Source of the DNA: CAZTVN01 sp964617145
GTDB taxonomy: Bacteria; Patescibacteriota; Gracilibacteria; UBA1369; JACRIC01
DNA: 24,151 bases
Assembly (NCBI GenBank): GCA_964617145.1
Contig: CAZTVN010000009.1
Location: 1-24,151 of the forward strand
Direction: 5' to 3'
The notes under the pieces are model-generated. The model was not told where the DNA came from and did not search any database. It saw only the letters and a list, made by a program, of their open reading frames with translations. This document shows positions 14,601 through 20,163 of the stretch, in pieces. Numbering within the stretch: position 1 is the stretch's first letter; the number at the start of each line of letters is the position of its first letter. Made by a program: the position numbers and the translations under genes.

Positions 14601-14981
14601 GGAAAACCTTACGATGGCTCCGATGATCCCGATATTTTCCAGAGGTATTTGGGATACGGATATGAATTACGTTCTCCAAATTTACAAAAAGCTATAAAAG
14701 AAACGGAAGGATTAGTTGTTACCTATAACGGAGAAATCGTAAAAACTCCATATTTTTCAAGCTCTGACGGAAGAACAAGGAGTGGGCAAGAGGTGTTTGG
14801 GTGGACTCACACACCATACCTTCAAAGCGTGGATGATCCGTATTGTAAAGGAATGACGCTTCGGGGACATGGAGTGGGATTAAGCGGTTGTGGAGCTTAC
14901 GGAGCGGCAAAAGACGGAAAAACCGCAGAGGAAATTATTAAATATTATTATCAAGGTGTTGAACTTAAAAAGCTCTATTAA
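11646..14981 (+). CDS. Exported peptidoglycan hydrolase: amidase, three Ig-like domains and SpoIID-type transglycosylase
   Basis: A 1111-aa cell-wall enzyme. Residues ~9-31 form a basic-hydrophobic signal or anchor. Residues ~50-172 form a beta-sandwich-like segment (IDLLAIDWDEEVPE, WTSWQLMEKDIDGPE) of a type I recall in front of secreted amidases. Residues ~300-455 are a PGRP/Amidase_2 domain with probable zinc ligands His308 (IIHHT), His427 (GHRDV) and Cys435 (SCPG), plus the catalytic Tyr341 (GYNYII). It would cut the MurNAc-L-alanine bond. Three Ig-like modules of the NBR1-type kind follow at ~480-815, each with an NTG-x2-W core (LKNTGTALW, LQNTGDVTW, LRNTGDAVW). Residues ~915-1111 are a SpoIID domain (LLLEDYLRG, KALVIVARTYA, TPYFSSSDGRT, RGHGVGLSGCGAYG), a family that cleaves peptide-free glycan strands. 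The canonical Glu region reads GLAEPAESDP, so the catalytic Glu assignment is uncertain. Confidence 0.9.
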   Translation: MKNRLPRFSKKLLSLFLLKTILTGFLGVIIFEQEIDSKSVMAEKSQEETFQEKLNWTIDEKIATKNDDDALENTYVSKIQKTIYPIDLLAIDWDEEVPENTEIELFIRLFKNNVWTSWQLMEKDIDGPELPETESFIIANRSEQFQMKAVLKTFSQTRKPTLKSIKITTIYSPTEKKSWKNTASKNLAYAYRAIEKEFFDPKDIDFEKIVAGLNVISEENLNVITRKNWGADESLRLSRKSDAQLSSGTSEDPEHDDGMSEEFRVDKEDYEKFKDELKIEKTITKNEKGEDLLWPIQKAKKIRKFIIHHTATTKNLDDPAAAIRSIYYYHAVTRGWGDIGYNYIIDREGNVYEGRFGGEKVVAGHAKNNNVGSIGIAVLGNYENDDVPYPVIKSLINLIGAKALLYNIDPDGVSSFRGIRIPNVIGHRDVNDTSCPGAKLYEKIPALRKMIASSVDARTISTQNIASSQAQKEYDFEEMSERGVIEMKPNASAKVTFTLKNTGTALWDEKTFLIANQSPEASQIADFTRNAEKNSNIAFMKEKSVAQGKTATFEVDVKSFLKGGLIAFDVTPIFNGKKKLEKYLTLPIYVYPPKLTYAVYQIHSPRQNIKAGEIVKGWIKLQNTGDVTWKKDGINAIRLGTNEESVISILQQNEVKPGETAFFDIQFKAPKKGGTYTESFKPQILGVGSLKGDNDLAFTFYVEGNEFKGEFVSMTSTTNFKPGETKKIVMLLRNTGDAVWRKSGADAPSKVLIKAASIQVTNVLLRSDVSTGALGTFEWTISAPTKEGKYRVSYWPRIRGKALTKKPITFVFTVSKDKKEESKQDTIRVLLSFQGNPVITADSDFDLYSGDELVESFTMDDKVEISLEDGKYLAKIGQKLRILDNILRFVPHEGTILRIDNFDKRPSFSPNLNDNMYRGILEIREDEGKLIVINELLLEDYLRGLAEPAESDPIEKIKALVIVARTYAKFYIDSDGSENHERKFPGKPYDGSDDPDIFQRYLGYGYELRSPNLQKAIKETEGLVVTYNGEIVKTPYFSSSDGRTRSGQEVFGWTHTPYLQSVDDPYCKGMTLRGHGVGLSGCGAYGAAKDGKTAEEIIKYYYQGVELKKLY

Positions 14982-15137
14982 AATGACAGAGATTTTGAAG
15001 TCGAACGGCCAAGCAAAGCAAAAAAAACGGTAGACAGGCAAACTTTTCAGGCAGGATCGACGTATCCATGCGAAGATAAAGTTAAAATATTTTACAAAAT
15101 AGATAAAATACTTTAATTTTATATAAAAAAGTAAAAT

Positions 15138-15186
15138 ATATTGACAATATGTATCCCAAGGATTAAAATACATCTGTGTTTTAATC
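15138..15186. promoter_or_regulatory. Two inverted repeats over the Panacea-antitoxin promoter: probable operators
   Basis: ATATTGACAATAT (15138-15150) is a perfect 13-bp palindrome around the -35 box. GATTAAAA (15161-15168) and TTTTAATC (15179-15186) form an inverted repeat around the -10 box and start site. The first gene encodes an Xre-type helix-turn-helix, so autorepression is likely. Confidence 0.55.
15141..15169 (+). promoter_or_regulatory. Promoter of the Panacea toxin-antitoxin operon
   Basis: Consensus -35 TTGACA (15141-15146), a 17-bp spacer and -10 TAAAAT (15164-15169). Transcription would start ~24 nt before the ATG at 15200. The rest of the 14982-15140 gap is AT-rich, and I see no further gene or hairpin in it. 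Confidence 0.7.
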
Positions 15187-15199
15187 TTCATTTTCATTC

Positions 15200-15892
15200 A
15201 TGAAAAATTTTATTGTTAAATTACGTAAATCTGCAGGATTTTCTCAGGAAAAACTGTCTAAAAAACTGGGGATATCGCGTCCTACGTTTATCGCTATAGA
15301 AAAAGGTGAACGCGATGTTACGCTAACAGAGTTGAAAAAAATCTCTAAAATTTTTGACATTCCAATTGAGATTATACTCGATGAGGAATTGAAGACGTCT
15401 TCTAAGGTTAATTCCAAAAATTTTAGTGAAAAGTCTTTTCATAAATTTCACAACCTTATTCTACAATGCATAAAATATGGTGCAGATGAGGATGGAAAAA
15501 TAACTAAGACAAAGTTAGCAAAGCTCGTGTATCTTTGCGATTTTGCAAATTATTATAAATTTTTAAATCCTATTTCGGGTTTCGAATATCACAGGCTTGA
15601 TCAAGGGCCAGTTGCAATTGAGTTTTTTGATATTATTGATCAGGATGAGTCTATTTGCGTAGAAAAAAAGGGGAAAGCAATCATGGTCTCTCTTCTAGAA
15701 GAGCCAGATGATAATATTCTTGAAAATGAAGAGAAAAAAATCATACGAGCTGTTTGTGGAAAATGGAAAAAAGCGAATACTCAGAAAGTTGTGGACTTCA
15801 CTCATCGACAGATTCCATGGGCAATGTGTAAACCTAGGGAAGTGATCCCTTATGAACTTATTAACATGGAATCTCCTGAAAATGTTTATTAA
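15200..15892 (+). CDS. panA: Panacea-domain antitoxin with N-terminal Xre helix-turn-helix
   Basis: A 230-aa protein. Residues ~1-60 are an Xre/Cro-type helix-turn-helix (LRKSAGFSQEKLSKKLGIS, RPTFIAIEKGERD). Residues ~80-225 match the SocA/Panacea domain (formerly DUF4065), with the diagnostic KTKLAKLVYLCDFANYY, a GFEYHRLDQGPVAIEFFDII-like block and a C-terminal TQKVVDFTH...PW segment. Panacea proteins act as antitoxins for many unrelated toxin folds in PanAT systems. The HTH would repress the operon, and palindromes cover its promoter. The toxin gene begins inside its last codons (ATG at 15882), so translation is probably coupled. There is no Shine-Dalgarno sequence at 15200, but the leader length from the predicted start site fits. 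The antitoxin role is inferred from domain and context and looks strong. Confidence 0.87.
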   Translation: MKNFIVKLRKSAGFSQEKLSKKLGISRPTFIAIEKGERDVTLTELKKISKIFDIPIEIILDEELKTSSKVNSKNFSEKSFHKFHNLILQCIKYGADEDGKITKTKLAKLVYLCDFANYYKFLNPISGFEYHRLDQGPVAIEFFDIIDQDESICVEKKGKAIMVSLLEEPDDNILENEEKKIIRAVCGKWKKANTQKVVDFTHRQIPWAMCKPREVIPYELINMESPENVY

Positions 15893-16295
15893 AGACTTAT
15901 CTTTTGAAGTAGAATTTTCCTCTTATGCTGAAAAACATTACTGTAAAGATTTTTTGAAAAAATATAAAGCAAAACCATGGCTTGAAACAAAGAAAACGAT
16001 TATTTCTACGCTTAAACGTTGTTATAAATTCCAAAGCACAAGTCTCATTGATAATTTGAAATTTTCTCAAGAAGAGAGGCTTGGAATTTTTAAATTAGAT
16101 TTCAGAGTGGCAGGTACAAATGTTTCACCAAAGGGTTCAGGAAATCGAGTTGTATTTTTTTTATCCAATAATTTAGGGAATATTAAAATACTGCTTGTTT
16201 ATGGGAAGAACCATTGCGATAAGAAAAGAACAGAAACGCAATGGATACTTGAACATATAAAGGGCAATTTCCCAGAGTATAAAAAATACTGTTAA
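15882..16295 (+). CDS. Cognate toxin of the Panacea system, RelE/HigB-like
   Basis: A 137-aa protein read from the ATG at 15882, which overlaps the antitoxin stop by 11 nt. An earlier in-frame ATG at 15852 lies deeper inside the antitoxin and has no better start signal. The N-terminal half is helical and basic (YAEKHYCKDFLKKYKAKPW, TKKTIISTLKRCY). The C-terminal half has a strand-rich core, FKLDFRVAGTNVSPKGSGNR, then VVFFLSNN, KILLVYGKNH and a final helix. This layout resembles RelE/HigB-type ribosome-dependent mRNA interferases, where basic residues on the sheet contact RNA. The specific family is not certain. Size, strand, overlap and partner all fit a toxin. Confidence 0.72.
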   Translation: MFIKDLSFEVEFSSYAEKHYCKDFLKKYKAKPWLETKKTIISTLKRCYKFQSTSLIDNLKFSQEERLGIFKLDFRVAGTNVSPKGSGNRVVFFLSNNLGNIKILLVYGKNHCDKKRTETQWILEHIKGNFPEYKKYC

Positions 16296-16315
16296 GGAGG
16301 TGCTGAAAAACATAA
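16292..16315 (+). repeat. Dispersed anti-SD-like repeat, copy 2
   Basis: The + strand carries TTAAGGAGGTGCTGAAAAA at 16292-16310, followed by CATAA. The toxin stop codon TAA (16293-16295) is part of the repeat. The whole 24 bp is the exact reverse complement of 17181-17204. The rest of the gap to tsaB (16316-16380) is A-rich with only a weak stem (GCCTTT/AGAGGC) and no clear terminator. Confidence 0.85.
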
Positions 16316-16380
16316 ATAAAGCCTTTGCAACAGAGGCAAAAAAAGATAAAGTAAAATGGCTTGGGCTTTTTTAAAAAGCT

Positions 16381-16869
16381 ATGCTTCTTCTTGCCATCAA
16401 TACTTTAGCAGAGAAAAACGCCGTCGCTCTTTGTGAAAAAAAAGGAAGCGCTCTGAAAGGAAGTGCGCCAAAAGGAAGCCCCCTCAAGGCAAACGCACTC
16501 AAGATCCTTGCGCAAAAAAATTGGCAGGCAAAAAAAAACGAAAGCGAAAAAGTGCTGCCAGTGATTGAAGAATTGTTAAAGAAAACCGATAAAAAAGTCG
16601 ATGCGATAGAAGGGATAATAGTAGTGGATGGGCCTGGAGGATTTACGAGAATCCGAATCGGCGTCACGATAGCAAACGCTTTTTCCTATGGACTCAAAGT
16701 GCCGATATATGCGATCCATGCAGATACACTGAAACATAAAAAAAACTTTGGAGAAAGCTTAAAAACCATGAACATAAAAACACTCAAGGCAAAAAAACAA
16801 GTATCTCCATTCTACGATCGTCCCCCGAATATATCAGTGTCATCCAGCCCCCTTACCATTATCAAATGA
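16381..16869 (+). CDS. tsaB: Short TsaB-like tRNA threonylcarbamoyladenosine biosynthesis protein
   Basis: TsaB is the non-catalytic scaffold that pairs with TsaD to make the t6A37 modification of ANN-decoding tRNAs. Supporting motifs are the opening beta strand MLLLAINT (family LxIDTS), SEKVLPVIEELLKK, and the signature GPGGFTRIRIGVTIANAFSYG (family GPGSFTGLRIG). At 162 aa it is clearly shorter than the usual ~220-230 aa and lacks the second ASKHA-like half. It carries a Lys-rich pentapeptide repeat (KGSAL-KGSAP-KGSPL-KANAL, residues ~21-41) between the first strands. The C-terminal ~40 residues look unstructured. There is no Shine-Dalgarno sequence. It is 12 nt upstream of the next gene, so the two probably share a transcript. 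Assignment rests on the GPG-FT-RIG block and the SE-LLP motif. Confidence 0.82.
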   Translation: MLLLAINTLAEKNAVALCEKKGSALKGSAPKGSPLKANALKILAQKNWQAKKNESEKVLPVIEELLKKTDKKVDAIEGIIVVDGPGGFTRIRIGVTIANAFSYGLKVPIYAIHADTLKHKKNFGESLKTMNIKTLKAKKQVSPFYDRPPNISVSSSPLTIIK

Positions 16870-16881
16870 CCCTTATCAAAA

Positions 16882-17142
16882 ATGATCAAACTCAATGACA
16901 TTCCTTATGTATTTCGTGTTATGGCCGCAATAGCGCTTATTTTTTTAGGAATCGTGGGTCTTTTAGTACCGATAATGCAAGGATGGCTTTTTATTGGGCT
17001 TGGGATTTACGTATTAAGTCCAACGAAAGGAAAAACGATGATAGAAAAAGTACGCATAAAATGGAGCCATGCGAAAGAACGTATCAGGACAAAATTAAGT
17101 CATATAGGAAATGTCGTCAGAAGATACGGCAAGAAACGATGA
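16882..17142 (+). CDS. Small PGPGW-like two-helix membrane protein
   Basis: An 86-aa protein with a hydrophobic N-terminal half containing two closely spaced transmembrane helices (VMAAIALIFLGIVGLLVP and GWLFIGLGIYVLS) joined by PIMQGW. This turn resembles the PGPGW signature of a family of small predicted membrane proteins of unknown function. The C-terminal 35 residues are strongly basic (KVRIKWSHAKERIRTKLSH, RRYGKKR), which suggests the tail stays in the cytoplasm and may contact nucleic acid or acidic lipids. It starts 12 nt after tsaB. Confidence 0.7.
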   Translation: MIKLNDIPYVFRVMAAIALIFLGIVGLLVPIMQGWLFIGLGIYVLSPTKGKTMIEKVRIKWSHAKERIRTKLSHIGNVVRRYGKKR

Positions 17143-17180
17143 GCCGTTTGCAACCGAAATGGTAAAATTTTGTTACGCCG

Positions 17181-17204
17181 TTATGTTTTTCAGCACCTCC
17201 TTAA
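17181..17204 (-). repeat. Dispersed anti-SD-like repeat, copy 3
   Basis: The + strand reads TTATG then TTTTTCAGCACCTCCTTAA, the exact reverse complement of 16292-16315. With copy 2 it forms a 24-bp perfect inverted pair around the tsaB and PGPGW-like genes (865 bp between the arms). It lies in the 110-bp gap before rsmI. The core CACCTCCTTA equals the 3' end of 16S rRNA. Confidence 0.85.
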
Positions 17205-17252
17205 GCAAATTGCAGCAAAAAATAGTCTTTACTTAAGCCCTTAGATAAAATC

Positions 17253-17906
17253 ATGCTCTATATCGTAGCAACACCAATAGGAAATCTCGATGACATAACG
17301 TTTCGTGCCATACAAACACTCAAAAGTGTCGACTATATTGCGGCGGAAGATACAAGGCACAGCGGCATTTTAATGAAAAAATATGATATCAAAACACCTT
17401 TAATAAGTTTTCATTCATTCAGTGGTAGAGGAAAAATAGAACATATTATCGAACTCATGAAAAATGGAAAAAATGTAGCGCTCATTTCCGATGCAGGAAC
17501 TCCAGGGATTTCAGATCCGGGCTATGTTCTCATTAAAGCAGCCATACATGAAAATATTGAGGTCTCTCCTATTCCAGGGGTTTCGGCATTTTTAGCAGCA
17601 CTTTCGGTCTCAGGCATGGCCACTCATGAATTTTTTTATCTCGGATTTTTGCCAAAAAAGAAAGGTCGAAAAACGCTTTTAGAATCACTCAAAAATGAAA
17701 AAAGAACGGTAGTTTTTTACGAATCGCCGCATCGTCTCATTCGAACTTTGGAAGATCTTATAGAATATTTTGGATCGGATAAGACCGTCATAATTGCACG
17801 CGAACTCACAAAAATACATGAAGAAATATTTCGCGGAACAGTTCAAGAAGCGTTCGAATATTTTTCGAGAAAGTCTATAAAAGGAGAATTTGTAATAATG
17901 TTGTAG
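17253..17906 (+). CDS. rsmI: 16S rRNA (cytidine1402-2'-O)-methyltransferase
   Basis: A 217-aa tetrapyrrole-methylase-fold enzyme that 2'-O-methylates C1402 in the ribosomal decoding centre using S-adenosylmethionine. Signatures run from the N-terminus: LYIVATPIGNLDDITFRA (2-19), AAEDTRHSGILMKKY (30-44), SFHSFSGRGK, VALISDAGTPGISDPGY (75-91), PIPGVSAFLAALSVSGM, FYLGFLPKKKGRK, VVFYESPHRLIRTL and ARELTKIHEEIFRGT. It stops directly after KGEFVIML, without the C-terminal ~60 residues of the ~285-aa proteobacterial form. No Shine-Dalgarno sequence precedes the ATG. It converges with the helicase gene. Confidence 0.97.
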   Translation: MLYIVATPIGNLDDITFRAIQTLKSVDYIAAEDTRHSGILMKKYDIKTPLISFHSFSGRGKIEHIIELMKNGKNVALISDAGTPGISDPGYVLIKAAIHENIEVSPIPGVSAFLAALSVSGMATHEFFYLGFLPKKKGRKTLLESLKNEKRTVVFYESPHRLIRTLEDLIEYFGSDKTVIIARELTKIHEEIFRGTVQEAFEYFSRKSIKGEFVIML

Positions 17907-17962
17907 TCATCGGCCGAAATGAAGAAAAGTGTTGATGAAAACTTTCGAGAAAACAATTACGC

Positions 17963-17989
17963 CAATTATCGCTAAAAAAGCGACAATTG
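17963..17989. terminator. Hairpin between rsmI and the helicase, overlapping the helicase stop
   Basis: CAATTATCGCT (17963-17973) and AGCGACAATTG (17979-17989) pair over 11 bp with one A-C mismatch and a 5-nt A loop. The right arm is the coding sequence for the final QLSL of the helicase, and the stop codon lies in the hairpin. There is no long T tract in either direction, so it may act as a transcript-end stabiliser as well as a bidirectional terminator for the convergent genes. Confidence 0.6.
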
Positions 17990-20041
17990 TGGAGGTTCTT
18001 TTATGATTCTTCGGTGAGTTAGCGTTCTTTTTTCGATATATTCATTCGGGATTTCTCGAAGAAATCGTGAAGGAATAAGAGGGCGAAACTCATTGGAGGT
18101 AGAATGAAGAAGATACAATTTTTCCTTTGCTCGAGTCATTCCAACATAAAAAAGTCTTCGTTCTTCTTCTACAAGAGTCAAATTTTCTTCCACACGAGTC
18201 AACTCTTCTTCCACTCGTTGTAGTTCTTCTGCGACTCGGTTTAAATCTTCTTCCGTGCGAGATGGATCGAGCGAATCATTTCGCATACTGCCGGTTTCTT
18301 TTGTGAAATACGGCATAACACCCTCTTCAAGCCCAGCAATAAACACTACTGGAAATTCAAGTCCTTTGGAAGCGTGAAAGGTCATAAGTGAAACAGCCTG
18401 AAGGTCAGAATTATAATCATCATAATCGCGTAAAATCGAATAATGATTCAAAAGAGAGCGAATGGCATCCTCACCACTTTCAGCATCAAACTGTTTCGAT
18501 GCGGCCAAAAACTGAAGGTAGAGTTTGTGGCGTTTTTGAGCGATCCCTGAAATTCGGGTCGAATCAGAATCAGCATGAAAAAAATCTTTCAGCCCAAACT
18601 CATCATAAATTTTGCACACAATCTCCATCGGACGTCCTTTAAAATTACATCGAAGAGCTTGTAAGCGATCAGCGATATTTCTCAAAAGATTCATTTCCGA
18701 TGCTTTAAGAGAGAGCGTTTCTAAAAAGGAATCGAGGTCATATTCAGGGGAAATAAGGTGTTCTAAAAAAGCAAGAATAAGGAGGATTTCTTTGCTTTTA
18801 TACCAAGGGCGACCATGAATCATTTGATAAGGAAGACCGGATTTTTTGAAAGCCTGTTCGAGAAAACGTCCTTGCGCGTTGGTGCGATAAAGCACGGCAA
18901 AATCAGCAAAATGCCACTTTCTTTCTCGATGGGCATCTTTAAAATGCACATTTTGATCAATTTGCGACATATCCATTCCCCCCAAAAGAGCCTCGATTTC
19001 ATGAGTAATAAACGATGCTTCTTGCCAAGGGGAAGAAAAAACACAAAGACTGAGATTATCACCAGTTTTTTTATTGGACAAAAGAGGCTTGTCGACCCTT
19101 TCGGTATTTGATTCGATGAGCTTTTGAGAAGCCAAAAGGATGTTTGGCGTAGAACGATAATTGAGATCAAGAGAAAGAGTGGTAGCAGGAGAAAAGAAGT
19201 CAGTAAAACGGAGAAAGTGTTCTACGTGAGAGCCTCGAAAAGCGTAAATAGCCTGATCGGGATCGCCAATAGCGCAAATCATCGTTTGAGGCGAGCACAA
19301 AAGTCGAATGAGTGTAAGTTGCGCATGATTAATATCCTGATATTCGTCAATAAAAAGATATTTCATTTTTTCTTGGTAGAGACTTTGAATTTCTGGAAAA
19401 CTCTGAAAAAGTTCAATGCTTTGAGAAATAAGATCATCAAAATCAAGGAGTTGTGATTTTTTGAGATATTCTTGGTAATGATGAAAAAGGCTTTGAAAGG
19501 AGTCATCGAGTTCGAAAGAATCATCCGACTGAATAGGAGATGTATGAGAGCTGAAACGATTTTTAAAAAGAGAAATTTTCAATGCAAATTCCCGAAGATC
19601 GCGCTTTTTTATATCGATCTGAATCTTATCAGCAATATGTTGAAGGACAAGAAGAGGATCAGGGCACAAAGAGAAATTTTGAGGCATCCCAAGCATAGAG
19701 CCATGACAACGAAGAAAAGTAAGGCAAAGTGCGTGAAATGTCCCGATGAAAGGAAGACTGCGAGATTCATTGGAAAGTGCCCTTGTTGAGGCTCCTTGGT
19801 GAGAAAAAGTATCTCCTGCTTCTTTTTCCAAAAGACCAAAAAGGCGCTCTTTCATTTCATTCGCGGCTTTATTCGTAAAAGTAAGGGCAAAAAGTGATGC
19901 AGGATCGACTTTTTGAGATTGAAGGGTATGAAAAATTTTATAGGCGAGGGTATGGGTTTTCCCCGTCCCAGGCCCGGCAACTATGAGAAGATTGCCATGA
20001 TGATGAACCGCTTGTAATTGGTGTTCATTGAGTGGATACAT
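17972..20041 (-). CDS. uvrD: UvrD/PcrA/Rep-family superfamily 1 DNA helicase
   Basis: A 689-aa 3'-5' DNA helicase with all SF1A motifs: Q motif (LNEHQLQAV), Walker A GPGTGKT (23-29), Ia (ALTFTNKAANEMKERL), Ib (IGTFHALCL), II (LFIDEYQD, ~230), III (AIGDPDQAIYAFRGSH), IV (LDLNYRSTPNIL), V (LMTFHASKGLEFPVVF) and VI (EERRLFYVGMTRAKEKL, ~628-644). UvrD or PcrA cannot be told apart with certainty. Two insertions stand out: ~28 residues before motif Ib (~70-97), and a heptad Glu-rich array of about five units just before motif VI (~592-626). The protein ends PPQLSLF, a perfect match to the beta-clamp-binding consensus QL(S/D)LF. It lies 122 bp downstream of the EndoQ-type gene on the same strand. 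Confidence 0.93.
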   Translation of the reverse strand: MYPLNEHQLQAVHHHGNLLIVAGPGTGKTHTLAYKIFHTLQSQKVDPASLFALTFTNKAANEMKERLFGLLEKEAGDTFSHQGASTRALSNESRSLPFIGTFHALCLTFLRCHGSMLGMPQNFSLCPDPLLVLQHIADKIQIDIKKRDLREFALKISLFKNRFSSHTSPIQSDDSFELDDSFQSLFHHYQEYLKKSQLLDFDDLISQSIELFQSFPEIQSLYQEKMKYLFIDEYQDINHAQLTLIRLLCSPQTMICAIGDPDQAIYAFRGSHVEHFLRFTDFFSPATTLSLDLNYRSTPNILLASQKLIESNTERVDKPLLSNKKTGDNLSLCVFSSPWQEASFITHEIEALLGGMDMSQIDQNVHFKDAHRERKWHFADFAVLYRTNAQGRFLEQAFKKSGLPYQMIHGRPWYKSKEILLILAFLEHLISPEYDLDSFLETLSLKASEMNLLRNIADRLQALRCNFKGRPMEIVCKIYDEFGLKDFFHADSDSTRISGIAQKRHKLYLQFLAASKQFDAESGEDAIRSLLNHYSILRDYDDYNSDLQAVSLMTFHASKGLEFPVVFIAGLEEGVMPYFTKETGSMRNDSLDPSRTEEDLNRVAEELQRVEEELTRVEENLTLVEEERRLFYVGMTRAKEKLYLLHSTSNEFRPLIPSRFLREIPNEYIEKRTLTHRRIIKEPPQLSLF
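18164..18268 (-). repeat. Five 21-bp tandem coding repeats in the helicase gene
   Basis: Five units of 21 bp begin at 18164, 18185, 18206, 18227 and 18248 (for example TTCTTCCACACGAGTCAACT plus C, + strand). They encode heptads DLNRVAE, ELQRVEE, ELTRVEE and NLTLVEE with a degenerate first unit ending RTEE. Each has Leu and Val at coiled-coil spacing. Divergence between units suggests an old expansion rather than a recent slippage event. Confidence 0.8.
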
Positions 20042-20090
20042 AAAAACATCTAAAAAACATGACTTCGTAAAGAAATTTTATCATACAGTT

Positions 20091-20160
20091 GCGAGTGGCG
20101 GCATACCATTTTTGAGCGCCTTATTAAAAAAAAAAAAAAAATGTGTATGCCGCCACTCGC
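20091..20160. repeat. 70-bp element with 16-bp perfect inverted repeats and an A16 run
   Basis: GCGAGTGGCGGCATAC (20091-20106) and GTATGCCGCCACTCGC (20145-20160) are exact reverse complements. The 38-nt interior holds 16 consecutive A (20126-20141). The arms are much richer in G+C than their surroundings. The element sits between the EndoQ-type stop (20164) and the helicase start (20041). On the transcribed strand the T16 lies in the loop, not after the stem, so it is not a standard intrinsic terminator. A MITE-like remnant or an RNA processing hairpin are alternatives. Confidence 0.8.
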
Positions 20161-20163
20161 TTT

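Noticed and set aside
15852..15881. Earlier in-frame ATG for the Panacea toxin
   Set aside because: It lies 41 nt inside the antitoxin gene and adds ten residues without improving the fold. The ATG at 15882 gives the short overlap usual for coupled toxin-antitoxin genes.
16321..16380. Intrinsic terminator after the toxin gene
   Set aside because: The GCCTTT/AGAGGC stem is weak and is followed by A, not T. GCTTTTTTAAAAAGC is a palindrome without a loop, next to the tsaB start.
16371..16667. 98-codon - strand frame across tsaB
   Set aside because: It is antisense to the TsaB signature region and its product is Phe/Ser/Ala-rich low complexity.
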